Shown one piece after another: positions 48,021 to 60,330 of a DNA stretch of 64,000 nucleotides (position 1 is its first letter; the number at the start of each line of letters is the position of its first letter). The notes below the pieces were generated by a model that saw nothing but the letters and a program-made list of their open reading frames with translations, did not search any database and was not told the origin of the DNA. A program made the translations under genes and the position numbers. The DNA comes from Leptobrachium leishanense (taxonomy: Eukaryota; Chordata; Amphibia; Anura; Megophryidae): positions 54,854,881-54,918,880 of the forward strand of contig CM019063.1 in the NCBI GenBank assembly GCA_009667805.1, in the 5' to 3' direction.

Positions 48021-48605
48021 AGCAGTAGGAAAAGGGAAGTGCTCATGCCACTGTACAGAGCACTGGTGAGACCTCACTTGGAGTACTGTGTGCAGTACTG
48101 GAGACCGTATCTCCAGAAGGATATAGACATCTTAGAGAGAGTTCAGAGAAGGGCTACTAAAATGGTGTACGGCTTGAAGGATAAAAGTTACCAGGAAAGG
48201 CTTAATGATCTTAACATGTACAGCTTGGAAAAAAGACGAGACAGAGGAGATATGATAGAAACAACATTTAAATACGTAAAGGGAATCCACAAGGTAGAGG
48301 AAGGGAGTATATTTAAAAGGAAACAAAATAGCAAAACAAGAGGACATAGTCTTAGATTAGAGGGGCAAAGGTTTAAAAGTAACATCAGGAAGCATTATTT
48401 TACTGAGAGGGTGGTGGATACATGGAACAGTCTACCAGTAGAAGTGGTAGAGGCCAAAACAGTAATTGAATTTAAGCAAGCATGGGATAGGCATAAGGCT
48501 ATCCTAAACAAAAGAGAAATCCAGGTAAAGTATCCATGTAATTGGGAAGACGAGATGGGCCGAAAGGTTCTTATCTGCCGACATTTTTTCTATGTTTCTA
48601 AAAGG
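48021..48605 (+). mobile_element. CR1 LINE 3' fragment, well preserved
   Basis: Open from LMPLYRALVRPHLEYCVQYW to HKAILNKR, then the CR1 3' UTR to tttttctatgtttcta. It follows the previous fragment head to tail without intervening sequence. It is nearly identical to 41710-42275. A short repeat of the tail (aaaggttcttgtctgccgac) follows at 48601-48620. Confidence 0.9.
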
Positions 48606-48649
48606 TTCTTGTCTGCCGACATAGTTTTGTTTGCTGGCAAAATGCAATG

Positions 48650-49945
48650 GCCACTACCCCATACTGATCCTACTTGACCTCTCAGCTGCCTTTTGATACA
48701 GTCAACCATCCCCCCCCCCTCCATAGAGACCCTCTTCTCTCTTGGTCTCTGTGATGCCACCCTCTCCTGGCTAAAATCGTACCTCTCCAATAGATCCTCT
48801 CAGTATCCCTTGCTGGCAATTCCTCCTCTTCGATGCCTGTCAGTCGGTGTACCTTTTAAGGCTCAGTCCTTGGTCCTCTGCTCTTCTCCAGCTATGGCTT
48901 AAAGTATCACCTATATGCTGATGACACTCAGATCTACCTCTCCACTCCCGATCTCTCCCCCCTCCGTTCTCTCGTAGGTGAGTGGTATCTCTGCCTGGAC
49001 GGCCTCACTACCTGAAGATCAACATGTCCAAGACCGAGCTCCTTCTTATTCCCCCCCCCCCCCTATAACTACTCCAATTTCTGACTTCTCCATAATTGTT
49101 GACAGTATCACTATCCTTCCTTCTACACAAGTCCGTTGCCTCGGAGTGACTCTTGACGCTAGGCTTTCCTTCAGCCCCTACATCCAATCGCTCTCATCTT
49201 GCCGCAATCACCTCCGTAACCTTGCCAAAATTCATTTGTTTCTGATTAACACCACCAAGCAACTTATCCACTCTTATCTCCCGTCTGGACTACTGCAACA
49301 ACCTCCTGGTTGGCCTTCCTATCTCCCGCCTCTCCCCCCTGCAGTCCATCCTAAACACATTAGCCCGGCTTATCCATCTTACCCGTCGCTCTGTCTCCCC
49401 ATCCACAGCAGAATCCCCTCACTAATGCTGCCCCTCACTACCTGTCCTCACTAATCACCAAATACACCCCAGCCTGTCCCCTACGATCCAACATTGACCT
49501 GCTCCTGGCATCCCCCATCATTACCTCTTCACATGCCAGACTGGCAAGACTTTTCTCGTGCAGCGCCGACCCTATGGAACGCGCTCCCTCGCAATATCAG
49601 ACTGTCCCCAAATCTGGCTTCATTTAAATGCTCCCTAAAGACCCTTCTGTTTTAGGGAAGCCGACCACCTGACTCCGTAACAAAACATCCGACGACCCAT
49701 AAACAGTCCTCACCTCTCCCTGCATTAACTCATCACTGCAGTCCCCCCCCCCTCCTGTTTCTAATCCCCCCTCACCTTCTAGATTGTAAATTCCCACGGG
49801 AATAGGGTCCTCATATCCTCCTGTATCTGCTGGCAGCAATACTGACCTGTCTCCTGTATGTATTGTAGAATTGTCCTGTCTTTACCCATTGCACCTTGTA
49901 CAGCGCTGCAGAATGTGTTGGCACTTAAATATTTATTTGGGTTTT
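48650..49945 (+). mobile_element. L2/Rex1-like LINE, 3' half
   Basis: Reverse transcriptase remains in two or three frames: DLSA.FDTVNH near 48675, LCDATLSWLKSYLSNRSSQY at 48747-48806, and an intact YADD box ([13 protein letters not shown], 48914-48925). Then SKTELLLIPPPP and VRCLGVTLDARLSFSPYIQS. The 3' UTR ends acagcgctgcagaatgtgtt plus ggcacttaaatatttattt, a tail shared with the composite SINEs. Frameshifts and stops make it a pseudogene. Confidence 0.85.
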
Positions 49946-50173
49946 CTTTTCAAATATCAAAGCACGAATGCAGATTTTCTGACACCTAAAAGTCTGAAGA
50001 TGCTTTGGAAAGTGTGTGTGTGTGTGTCACTCTTGGCATTAGAAGATTGCAGGTGATCACTGCTGACCAATAAGCTTGCAAATTTCAATTTTACTTTTCA
50101 TTCGAATAACTAGTCTCCTTTTTTTAAGATTTTTGTTTTAAACCATTTTAATCATATTTTTTTATCTTGATTA

Positions 50174-50345
50174 GGGCTGCAACTAACGATTATTCTCATC
50201 AATTAGTTGGCCTATTATCATTTTGATTAATCCATCGGATAAAAAAATAGAATTTTTGTTTACGTAAAAGGAATTTTATAAGGCAACTTAACAATTCAGG
50301 TGCTCTGTAATCAGGAATTGTTGATGCATAATTAATAGTTGTACA
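50174..50345 (+). mobile_element. hAT element left-end fragment
   Basis: Starts ttagggctgcaactaacgat and continues with subterminal gattaatccatcgg. It matches the left end at 36951. The rest of the element is absent. Confidence 0.6.
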
Positions 50346-50376
50346 AAACAATCTTGCCTGCAACAATACAATTTAA

Positions 50377-50645
50377 AGGGTTATTCAAAGCCAGCCAAGT
50401 TGACCACCGAATTGCACCGAACAATGATTTTCCCTGTACGGTACAATTTCGTAGCAATTCACTAAATATTGCCGAATTAAGGTGCAGTTCGGCGGCAGCG
50501 TAGTAACCGTTAGAATTGAAAATCTGGGCATTTCAGCAACTTTTTCGTTCAACCTCAATTCACCGACTCTGTGGTGAATTCGACATTCCCGAAGTGCACA
50601 GAATGAAAGGGCACTGAAATTTCGGTGCCCATTTTAAATAACCCC
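50377..50645. mobile_element. MITE with ggttattca ends, about 270 bp
   Basis: Left gggttattcaaagcc and right ttttaaataacccc are inverted. It contains internal inverted words (gaattgcaccgaac, attcggcggc). It resembles 6535-7366 in its ends and in ggtgaattcg-type motifs. Confidence 0.45.
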
Positions 50646-51199
50646 TTTTGTGCTTGCTAGTTCTTTAAAACTGTCGTTTGTAGGTTTCTGTGCTAGAACT
50701 TAGACTCGTTGTGAGGAATCCGCCTTGTGACACTTTTTGGGGGTGTTGAGAAAGTATAACTACATTTATATTCTGTTCCCATGCATTGAGATTTTCACTG
50801 AAGATTCTAGCAATTGTCATTTGAAACAGCGGTAAACGTGTGCTGGAATAGTGGAAAAATGGCGTAACAGACCATGGTCTCATTTCCTTACGGTAAAATC
50901 CTAGGTTTGAAGATCTAATCTTTCTTTCAAATGGTTTCGTGGTGGGGCATGAGGAAGTTGGCTGGAGATACTGTCATGTCAACCAGGAAATTCTAACCTA
51001 GCATGTGTGTGCTGTCCAGATTGATATACAGGTCTATGGGTTCTGTTACAAATTCTTGTTACACCATGAACGGCTTATCAATGCGTTTCCATCAATGCGT
51101 TTCCACCAATGCAAGAGGGCTTGTGCATCTTTCATTAAACAAAATCCCACTTTATTTTATCGGGAGTCACAATTGATATTAGATTTAACTTGAGGGTAT

Positions 51200-52450
51200 C
51201 CAACTAATCAAAATATAGTTTGCAATGAGAAATACAATACAGCGCTCAAAGACCTAAGTCCATGGGAAAGTGGGGTAGACACAAAATATGTCCATAAACA
51301 GTAGTCCTTGTCATTAGGAGTAGATCTTCTTAAAAATGCAGATGATGTATGCACTGTAGGAAAAAACAGAGGACCAAAAATTGCGCAGTATGATAGCACC
51401 CAAAATGAGAGCAACTTTATATTAAGATTTCACGCACATTCTGGGGAGCGCACAGCCGGCTCCTGGGAATAAAGCAGGCAGGGACTTTATTCGGTGCCCA
51501 TAGACCCTCCAAACGGTTTCTCCAGAATTCGTCGAGAGATGCTGTAGGGAAATCAAGAGATCAAAAGAGCACCTCCTAGTGCGGTAAATTACAAATGATT
51601 TTGTGGTTTAAAAAGAGCGCCAAGTTTAAACTCACAAGCAGTTGAGCCTCTATTAGCTCCGTCACAATGCGCACAGGGAGTCATATAGGTGTCCCCAAAA
51701 CCACCTTTGCAGGGTTCAAAAAAGGCAGACAGCGATTGCGTTCAAAAATAAAAACATTTATTAAAATAGATAAATCATATCTACCAGACCAGGACGCGTT
51801 TCGCCAACAGTGGCTTCCTCAGCTGGATATTACATGTCTACTCTTGCTGCTGCCTTTATACAAAATGCATGATTTGTTAAACAATTAAAAAATTTAAATT
51901 GGCTGACCTCAGGTGTAGTTGGATCGCGCCCGCCCTTTTGCGCATGCTCAGAAGCTCCGGGTCACCCTGGAACGCGGAAACCAAGATTTTACATAAAGTT
52001 AAAAAAAAAATAATAATTCCTTCCCTTTTTCTTCCTTCCTCTCTTCCCCTTTCCCTTTTCTTGCGCCCGCCATTTTGCGCATGCACACTCGTCTCGCGTT
52101 CCAACCTGGACAGCGGAACTCCTCAATACTCCCACTCGGTGCTTTTAAGTCTCCTATAATCCACATAGCACCTAAAAGAGTGGTCTCAAAGATAACTATC
52201 TTTGGTCTGAGTGGGGGCACAGACTCGGAGGCTATTAAAAGGGCTGGCATATGGAATAAACTAAATGGCACGGCACTACACTATATAAAAAAAAAGGGAA
52301 TAATAATCACAACGCTGTATAAACTGTAGATCGATAATCTAATGATAGTATTTGGAGAAACCCCCATATTCAGTATTCAGCGTGTGGGATAGATACTCTT
52401 CCGGTGGGCGCTTCACCCCCTCTTCTTTTGTTAATCAAAATATACATTAA
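51200..52450. repeat. Possible unclassified repeat
   Basis: The block contains aatacagcgctcaaagacct, aggacgcgtttcgccaacag, tggcttcctcagctgg and two related segments (cgcccgcccttttgcgcatg at 51928-51947 and cgcccgccattttgcgcatg at 52064-52083). The acgcgtttcgcc/cttcctcag wording is common in frog interspersed repeats. Boundaries and class are not resolved. Confidence 0.35.
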
Positions 52451-52675
52451 CCACCTATTGTGTATCCATAAAGTGACCAGGAGAGCACGTTTTCCTTGGT
52501 ATGTCCACCAGGATTTCTAGATATAGGGGTGGTTGTCTGTCACCATAGGTTTGTACGTGTAGACCCTTGGTCATTGATCTGACCAGTTGACTATGGTCCA
52601 TAATGTTCCTATAATGGAAAAGAACTGAGAGGTTAAGACCAATGAATAAGGAGATGTACTGCTACCTGAAGTTTA

Positions 52676-53025
52676 AATTGGTGTTAATTCAGTCAACTAA
52701 CAATTTAGTGACTTACCTTTTAATTTTTCATCCTTGAGAAAAGTTACAGTATGTCTAAGAGCTAGAAATTTTTTACTAAGACTAAAAACTAGTGTTAAGG
52801 TCTAATTTTTAGTTTTGGTTGTCTTTTTATGATTAGAACTTTGCCAAATCTGACCTTTTTTTTTTACTAACCATACGACAAATCTACTGCCATACTTCAT
52901 CAATTGGAAACTAGATGATAATGTTAGGGTGGATCAATTTTTAATTCCGTTTTAGTTTTAGTCCTAGTCGTTTGACTAAAATGCCATTTAGTATTAGTCC
53001 TATTTTGTTCAACTGAATTGGCTCT
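52676..53025. mobile_element. Dispersed element B, 350 bp copy
   Basis: Starts ggtgttaattcagtcaacta and ends cctattttgttcaactgaat. The ends are inverted. It shares gccatttagtattagtcc and the gttttagtc words with 9657-10506. Confidence 0.55.
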
Positions 53026-53301
53026 AGATTGAATATCGTGCCGATTTTGAAAAACGGGATGAGGGGTCTGAAGAAATTAGGTGTATTTGGGTTTGAAATG
53101 GTGTGGTCAAGGCTTGGAAACAGCGTGTGATTTATAATAGGTTGGTTATAGCAGGACACAATCCCAAACACCTTGTCCACTGTTCTAATGGACAAATTAT
53201 AGTCCTCCAATCGTTTATTTTCTGGTAAGAAGTTTAATGAATGTAATGTCACTCCGATTTGACGCCATTATAACAATTTATCCATTCAAATAACTGAGGA
53301 T

Positions 53302-53831
53302 TATTATTTTTATCCTTTTATATAGCGCCACAAATTCCACGGCGCTTTAAAAGATCAGTGTCTTGTACGTACGTTGATGCATTCGAATACCACACATGGA
53401 TGATGACCGGATTCTGGGATTCCCTAGGGAATCAGATGTTCAAGTGTTTTGTGAGCTGGGTAAGACGCCCAATGATATGTATGTGTCTAAGGACATTCGC
53501 TGGTGGCGTCTTCTGAGTGGGATTGGGTCGTCTTTACATGTTGTAGAGCAGCGACCTGGTGGTTAGGTTGAACCCGCTTCTCGTAAAGTCAAGACTTCCT
53601 TCTCCACAGTTGTATTGGAGGGCTGTGCTGAATGGGATTTGACTTGCTTCTCCAGTCGAAGAGTAGAGACGTTACCACGAGGCTCCACAGCCGATTTATT
53701 GTGTGGTAGACAAGTATCTACCGTTGGGTGTCTTGCCCAAGGACCCTTACTGGAGAGGTGCTCTGGCCAGGATTCAAACCTAGGTCTCCCGTTATTGAGC
53801 AGTGATGTTACCTCTACTCCAGCCAGTACAG
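53302..53831 (-). mobile_element. Composite tRNA-derived SINE, second copy
   Basis: Homologous along its length to 31155-31690, with the same three tRNA-like modules and the tail (tatagcgccacaaattccac on the + strand). B-box-like ggattcaaacctaggtctcc lies at 53770-53789. The two copies differ by scattered substitutions and short indels. Confidence 0.8.
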
Positions 53832-54809
53832 GTTGTCCCATATCTGTTGTGGTGGTCTATCTGCCATCCCGTCTCCCTATTGGCAGCCTCCAGTGTCCAG
53901 TGGTACATTTGCCCATTTACAAAACTCTGAGGTCAGACCGGTTACCAATGCAATTTTTTGCTTCAACTCTTTAAATATTTGCATACCGTTATTGGATGCC
54001 ATGGCTAACATTTATGCTGTCTGTAGGACTCAAGCTTTTCTGCAGGGTTTATACAATCTTGCTCGAAAGTAGGGCTTCAGAAGGACAGGGATTTGGCCTG
54101 TGTCCTTTTAGTAGTGTTACCGGCAATCAACTGGTTTGTTCGGGAGAAGGTCGGCACGGTGCAGACAATGACAGGCCGGACACGAGTCAATGGCAGGAAA
54201 AAGCGTTCTTTATGACGTCAGACTCGAGCTGGATTGAATCGCAAAGCTCGAGTGCGTTCAAGACAGAGATACAATTCTTATACATTGATTTGTAAAAAGG
54301 TACATCCCAGGTACACCCCCCCCCCCCCAGGCAAATGTGCCCTCCCTCTAATCTGGACACGAACATTCCATAATCTGCCTTTCCTTATACAGTTAGGACA
54401 TTTAGTTGATCTATAAACTAGCTAGATCCTGACAAGATCATCCACCAGCGGGGCTGTTTCTCCCAAAACGAAGGCCCCATCTGCGCTCAGGGAATCCTTT
54501 GTTCTCGTTCTACCCAGGCCTGAGACTCTTATGGCCTTGGCTAAACTAAATCCGTTTCTTGGCACCTTTTTGTTTATTCAGTCTGGATTCTTCTAATTGC
54601 GACACCAGAAACCTCTGGAATGTTCGTATCTATGTAAACTCTAAAGTCAGTTAATATGCTCTATGTACAATTACTTGTGCCATAGCTCTGTACAAACAAG
54701 ATGGCGGCTGATTTCTGGGCCATTCCTGTCACCGTAGCATCTAGAGGAACCAGACTATCATGTATTTTATTTATTTATATTTTTTGCTGAGGTTTACAGG
54801 CAAATAAAA

Positions 54810-54990
54810 CTTTTTGTAGAAGTCCTATGTAACAGATCTCAGTACCGGTCTGCTGCTTCCTTCCGGACCCCCCCCCCCCCCGTGTTCTCCCCAGGCAGAC
54901 TCTCGTGCCTTCCTTCAGTTCTTAGATGAAGCTTAAGGACCTGGACACCTAGAGAGCCTTGCTAGCATCCCCCAGAAAGCAAGGCAAGGC
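54810..54990. repeat. Dispersed repeat D, first copy
   Basis: The order gtaacagatctc, then cagactctcgtgccttcctt, agcttaaggacc and agagagccttgctagcat matches 63530-63715. It carries a C14 run absent from the other copy. Class unknown; it may be part of an LTR. Confidence 0.5.
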
Positions 54991-56009
54991 GGTAGATCTG
55001 GAAAGTTTTTTTGTTTTTTAAATTGGACAAGAGCACACTTATGTGGTCAAACATGGGTCCTTTAACATATCCAAAACCTCCCCTAGAAAATGAGGCCTAA
55101 AACCGTTGCTCAACATTCCTAGACTAGACCGTACAATGACCATCCTTAATGATAAACAGATTTCAGCCTGAGACTGCAGATAATGGGGCAGTGTTTGCCT
55201 AACGAAGCAGATTATAAGGACCACTTTTTCGTAACTATTCTTGCAGTCTTTTCAGGCTGTAGAACTTTAATGGTTTTTATTTTTTTTTCTCAACCAGTGC
55301 TTAATCCCTCGTTGGGAATTCAAGGTGAGGTCCTATACAGAGATCGCATTAATAATTGAAAAATAAGAGCCCTTTTTGCTGCCCTCAGCCTCCTCAGGCT
55401 TTTGTAGTAAAGTCTGTTGTTAAAACAAAAAATGACCTTTTTAGCGAGCGAATGAATTTTGTCTTTATTTCACAATCCCTCTTCCAGCCCGTTACTTTGA
55501 AAGGTGCAAAGGTCTCGAGGCTGGTTCGATGGATTTCGAGTTGCTCATAGAATATGAATTTTTGCCCTGTAAATACGGCGCTTTAAGTGCAGACATAAAA
55601 ATCTCATCCCTTGACACGATGCGCAAAATGTCTTTCAGATGTCCTGTAAATTGTTTCAGTACTGCACAAAGACCTCTCCAAAACTGCTTTGTGGTTTGTT
55701 TTGTTCTTTAGCAATGTTTGAAAAAAAGATGCAAAAAATAGAGCATTTCATTTGATAAAGTCAATGCCAAGATAGTGTTTTGTGTCCCAAATGTTGAATC
55801 ATTTGCGATGATGCATGATCAAGATCAAGCTACACATGCATAAAAAGGCCAAACTTTTAAACGCGAAAAACCACTACTAATTTTATGCATATTTTTGGAG
55901 CAAGTAATAATGGTCTGCAAGAGTGAGGGTCAGCTTTGTAATTTTGCAAATATTTGGTCTGACCAGAGAGATGTAAACTTTCTATACTTAAGTAGTGGAG
56001 GGCAAAAAA

Positions 56010-56545
56010 AATGCGATTAAAGTTTTATTATTGCATCACAGCAATTCAAAGACCTGCATCACAGAGCTCCCGTGTTACATCCCCCATATGCAGCACAGAA
56101 CTCTGGGTAAGATATGCAATCAGCAGATCATCAGCAGGAGATAGGTGTGACCAGCTGCAGTTTGATGCATAACCCCTAGAGCAAATCAATGGAGGCTTTT
56201 AATCTCGAAGTTGTGGTGGTGTGCAAAAATGAGTTGATTTGCCATAGAGCATAAGCACCAAACTGCAACTGGTCACACCTAGCTCCTGCTGAGGAGGGTC
56301 CCGTAAATCCAAAACAAGCTATCCAGGAGTGGCTATGATCTGTTGCATAAACTTGGCTTTTTTTTTTTTTCTTCGAGGTCATCTACTATGGCAGGACATT
56401 GATTGGAGGGTTCTGTGTGAAAACAAACCCAGATGCAAAAATGAGAAATTAGATGTCATTTGCATATGCGGAATGTAGCACAGGAGCTCTGAAGCGCTTC
56501 TTTGAATTGCTGTGATGTGTAGGTGATATAGATATAACTCTCACA
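56010..56545. repeat. Repeat family A arranged as a foldback
   Basis: 56040-56130 is the inverse of 56455-56525 (ttacatcccccatatgcagc against tgcatatgcggaatgtagca). Between them, arms 56131-56189 and 56234-56292 are also inverted (caggagataggtgtgacca against tggtcacacctagctcctg). The centre carries ggaggcttttaatctcgaag. It is two inverted copies or one palindromic element. Confidence 0.6.
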
Positions 56546-57077
56546 AAGCCAAAATTGTATGAGATCAGTAATCCGTGTGAAGCCATATAATTATAAATCC
56601 ATTCTCTAACCTACATGTTTGCCTTCTTCACTGACACTCAGTTTGAGCCTGGAGTTTTTTTTACTTTTCAGAAATAAAATTTAATGCTAGGAAACTTAGA
56701 TACTGTATCTCTATCCTGACTGTAAGGCCCATCTCAGGCCCTCTTCATGGCAGCGGGTACGATCTTTTTCTTAACCATTTCTAGAACCATTTGTCAATTT
56801 GAGAGGTCAGGCACTTGGTGTATTTATGTGAATCTTCTCGCTCTGAATGCGTCTTCGTATAGGTTTCATAAATTGGTATTAAGCGCACAAACTGTACCCT
56901 AAAACGGGCAAGTGTTTTTTATTCGGAATTCCTTTTTATATGTGATCTGGTTTATGGTTTTATTTTCTTCCCCAGTAGGATTCCTCCTTTTTGTCAATGT
57001 ATCAATAAAGCTCCCCGTCCCATTCACCTAAGAGATCCAGGAAATCTCCCTGCGCCTCCCTGATTTCTGTGGTTTAA

Positions 57078-57831
57078 GGCTGGCGGCACACGAGCGTACA
57101 GGTACTGCGTACAGTGCGTCCGTTAGACGCACTTTTTGACAGATCTTGTGTTCGACAGACTATCAGAAGTTGTAAAGATGGTAGATGCTTCAGTGTGCCG
57201 GCCTTTGCTCTTGTGCAAATATTCACGCACACAGGAAGCAGCACGTAGTTCCTGCGGGACGCCTAGCTTTTTCACGTCCATGCCATTTTTTTGCTTCCGT
57301 AGCAATACGCAAAGGCCGTGTGTGAACAAGTGCGCAGGTGTGGAAAAAATATATGGTCCTTGCGCATGCAAATAGTCAAGATCAAATTCTTTCTCTGAGC
57401 TAAAAAATACAAAGCGGGACACACATTGCGCAGTATATCCCAAACAATTAATCCTTCATAAAAGCAATGGTTTTTCAACTCACTCTTTGAAGAGCCAATT
57501 TTAGCTGGCTCTGAGATGTATTGGCAGCGAATAAAGGTTTAGGTAGTTCTCCTCCCCAATAGATCGGCTCCCATAAGTTTGTTTCATTAAAGCAGAACTG
57601 GTAACAGACATTGCAGGGCTTCAATGGGGTCAAGGATCACACCAGATGGTCTCCATACAGCAATCAATTCCTTGGTTAAAATAGCAATGGAACACGGTTT
57701 GACCAGAAGGTCTTTTATCAAAGAGCGCAGGTGCATCGTGCGATGTTCTTCATTGACTCCAGCAAACGGCTACCACACATGGTAAATTGTTCTCAGACGG
57801 ACGCAAAAAATCCGCTCGTGTGCCGCCAGCC
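57078..57831. mobile_element. Harbinger-like MITE, 754 bp, TAA target duplication
   Basis: Left ggctggcggcacacgagcg and right cgctcgtgtgccgccagcc are perfect 19-bp inverted repeats. TAA flanks both (57075-57077 and 57832-57834). No transposase. Confidence 0.88.
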
Positions 57832-58128
57832 TAAGGTCTCACTTTCCATGGATGCACCTGGAGTTTTGTTCACTGCCTCCTTTTCTTTCTGATGTGCTCC
57901 TGTACTTTGTGTTTTTGAGGCTGTAATATTTGCTCGCGTCTCCGTATTTGTCTAGATCTCCATTGCTCGAACATTGTCTAATACTTGATTTGGCTGGAAT
58001 ATCGTGTTACTGTATGTTATTTGCTGCTAATAAAAGCTCCTTTTTAAAATGACAAGCCAGGAAATGTTTTCTCCGGTAGAGGAGCGTTTAATGGGGAATA
58101 TAAACACTGAGGCCGTGTAGGACCTAAA

Positions 58129-58418
58129 GGCTGGGCGTCCACTGGCACCGTAACCAGGCGATCGATTTGGTCACGCATTTATGGACAATGCCAATGGCTG
58201 ATCAGGGTTGTCCACTGGAAGCGTCTGTAGACGACACAGATCAGCTGTTGGACAGGCTGCTGGGTTCCAAAAAGCAAAAACCCCGCTCCGGGACTGGGCC
58301 GCTCCGGGAACCGTCTTTGATGCTGAAAGAGTATAAAGGATGGGCCCAATCCAGCGCAGCCTGTTGCTAAAAATAGGGGTCAGCACCAGGGAGAGCAAAC
58401 CCTGTAGCCGGCTCGTCA

Positions 58419-58454
<36 letters not shown>

Positions 58455-58639
58455 CTCTGACTTCTTGCAGATTGTCTGGCATTGCCCCATGAAATCAAAT
58501 TGTTTGGATCGCACATCTCTTGTAATCGCCTGATATCTTCAGTCATGGTCAGATGCAGTGAAAGAGGGCTGTTTCACCTGCATGTCAGACTTCAGACGAT
58601 TTCTGATGGCACAAATGCGGTGCCGGTGGACAATCAGCC
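58129..58639. mobile_element. Harbinger-like MITE, 511 bp
   Basis: Left ggctgggcgtccactggcac and right gtgccggtggacaatcagcc are imperfect inverted repeats. The right flank is TAA; the left flank is TAAA, so the duplication is nearly exact. It contains an A tract of about 29 at 58422-58450. Confidence 0.72.
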
Positions 58640-60004
58640 TAAATAATCAGATCTCTAGTGATTTGTTCCTTAACAGGACTTTACAATGGAAGAGAGGTCA
58701 TCCATTGAGACTTCATGTGAAGGCAGTAGGTGAAATCTTTGAAGAAAATAAAAGGTGTTCAATTCTCTGCTGAGATGCTTTAAAAAAAAAAAAGGATGTA
58801 ATCGTTACAGAAGTATTTAAAATTCTGACCCCTGATAGTTAAATTGTATTTAGTCCATTGGTTACTTGGCCTTCCAGAGCAGAATGGGAGAATTGCCTCC
58901 CTATGGAATATTGATCAGCCTTTTCAGGAATGTACAGTTATGTACATCCCTGGACAGCTGGTCCTCTCCGTGAGTGGCTTTGACCCCACTTTTAACACTT
59001 AGTGTTTTTCATCTGATAGGAGGACACCCCCCCCCCCGCTTCTTTTAAATTGAGGTGGGGTGGGTTGTCTTCCCTGGATCACCATTAACATAGGAAACGT
59101 TAAGCCAGCTGGATGTTGGCTTTCTTTTTGCTCCTCTTTGACCTGTAACAAACGGTTTCAGTGATTCCATTACATTGAACTCGGCACATTTCACTATCAA
59201 ATGGTCACTGTACTTTGCTGACTCAACAACTGAGGAAAGTGCCGAAATTGCCTCTGCAAAGTTCACGGTGTTAGTCTCCCCAGAAGGGCTTTAAATCAAT
59301 AAAAATGTCTAAACTACACGTGATGCATTGAAACCGATTTAGATTTGCCCCCTTTCAACCTGTCACATTGGAACGCTGAAAATCTGGTAATTACACCCCC
59401 CCCCCCTGTTTTCAGTGCAGACTAAGTGTAACGAGCGGTGGAATTCACCATGTGCTGGCGATTCCATGTATCATGTTATATAAAATATGCATTTTTCTAT
59501 ACATTCACGCAGATCACTGCTCCGTGTGCGTTTTGAAGCTGGTGCACAAGGATATCCCATTCGTGTGGATTTCAGAACTATAAATAATTATTTTGGTGGG
59601 GGTGGTGCACGTACGTCTTCTCATCTCTTAGACTTGGTCCTAGTCCGCCATACAGATCTGTATTCTTTCAAACTGCGATTATCTAGAGTTCTATCCCACA
59701 AGCCTTTGCTTCTGTCAAACGAAATCCTCCTGCTAGTTATGTTCTCCGCACATTATATGAATGTTCGTACAAGGTCAGGGGCAAGTTGGAGAACCTCCCA
59801 GATCATTGTTTCATTTAATACTTGTGTATTTTACTTTGTACTAGCACATAAATCAAAGAACTTTCCAGAAAGAAACTCCAGTCTGTGGACAAAGGCTTAC
59901 GGCAAAATTAAATTGACTATTTTCAGATGTCGATTGTAAGAACAGAAGTGGTTTCTGTAAGATTTGTTGTTTAATTGAATGTCACTTTCTGTCTCTCTTT
60001 ACAG

Positions 60005-60019
60005 TACTGGAGAAGATAG
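60005..60019 (+). CDS. PIK3C3: PIK3C3 last coding exon: YWRR and stop
   Basis: Only four codons, TAC TGG AGA AGA, precede the TAG stop. They follow a strong acceptor (ctgtctctctttacag). Joined in phase 0 to the upstream ...IHKFAQ, they give a C-terminus of FAQYWRR. Mammalian PIK3C3 ends FAQYWRK, so the tail is conserved with Lys to Arg at the last position. In VPS34 the C-terminal helix with its Tyr-Trp pair is known to be needed for lipid kinase activity at membranes. These few residues are therefore functionally important although they sit 27.3 kb from the rest of the domain. Exact placement rests on phase, conservation and the acceptor. An mRNA would settle it. Confidence 0.9.
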   Translation, partial: YWRR

Positions 60020-60330
60020 GTTTGTTTCAGTCAATAAAAGCATCTCGGCTCCCTGCAACTACGGCAAACCTAACACATCTTCAAAGCAAAAGAATATTGT
60101 GCCGGTTGCTGGTCATCGTTTGGCTCTTGGAAGACGTGGAAGCTGCCACCATCACGTCATCACAATAAAATGCCTCCCGACTCAATGCTTTCTATCAGTG
60201 CCCCACTGCTTGGCTACGGTTCCGTTTGTGTTTTCGGACTTCAGCGGGAGGGTGAAGGAATACTATTGTGGGCCCTTTATGCTAAGACCTAAAACATTAA
60301 TAAAGCTGCATTGATCACATACACTTTCTA
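60020..60330 (+). other. PIK3C3: PIK3C3 3' UTR, proximal part
   Basis: This is the sequence following the TAG stop. It contains AATAAA hexamers at 60033, 60164 and 60299, and shows none of the repeat families found elsewhere in the window. The last hexamer is followed about 15-25 bases later by possible CA cleavage sites, so a short 3' UTR of about 300 bases is plausible. A longer UTR reaching the hexamer at 62965 is also possible. The sequence alone cannot choose. Confidence 0.55.
60299..60304 (+). promoter_or_regulatory. Candidate proximal poly(A) signal AATAAA
   Basis: This canonical hexamer lies 280 bases after the PIK3C3 stop, in the context acattAATAAAgctgc. The downstream GU-rich element is weak, so this is a candidate only. 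Confidence 0.4.
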
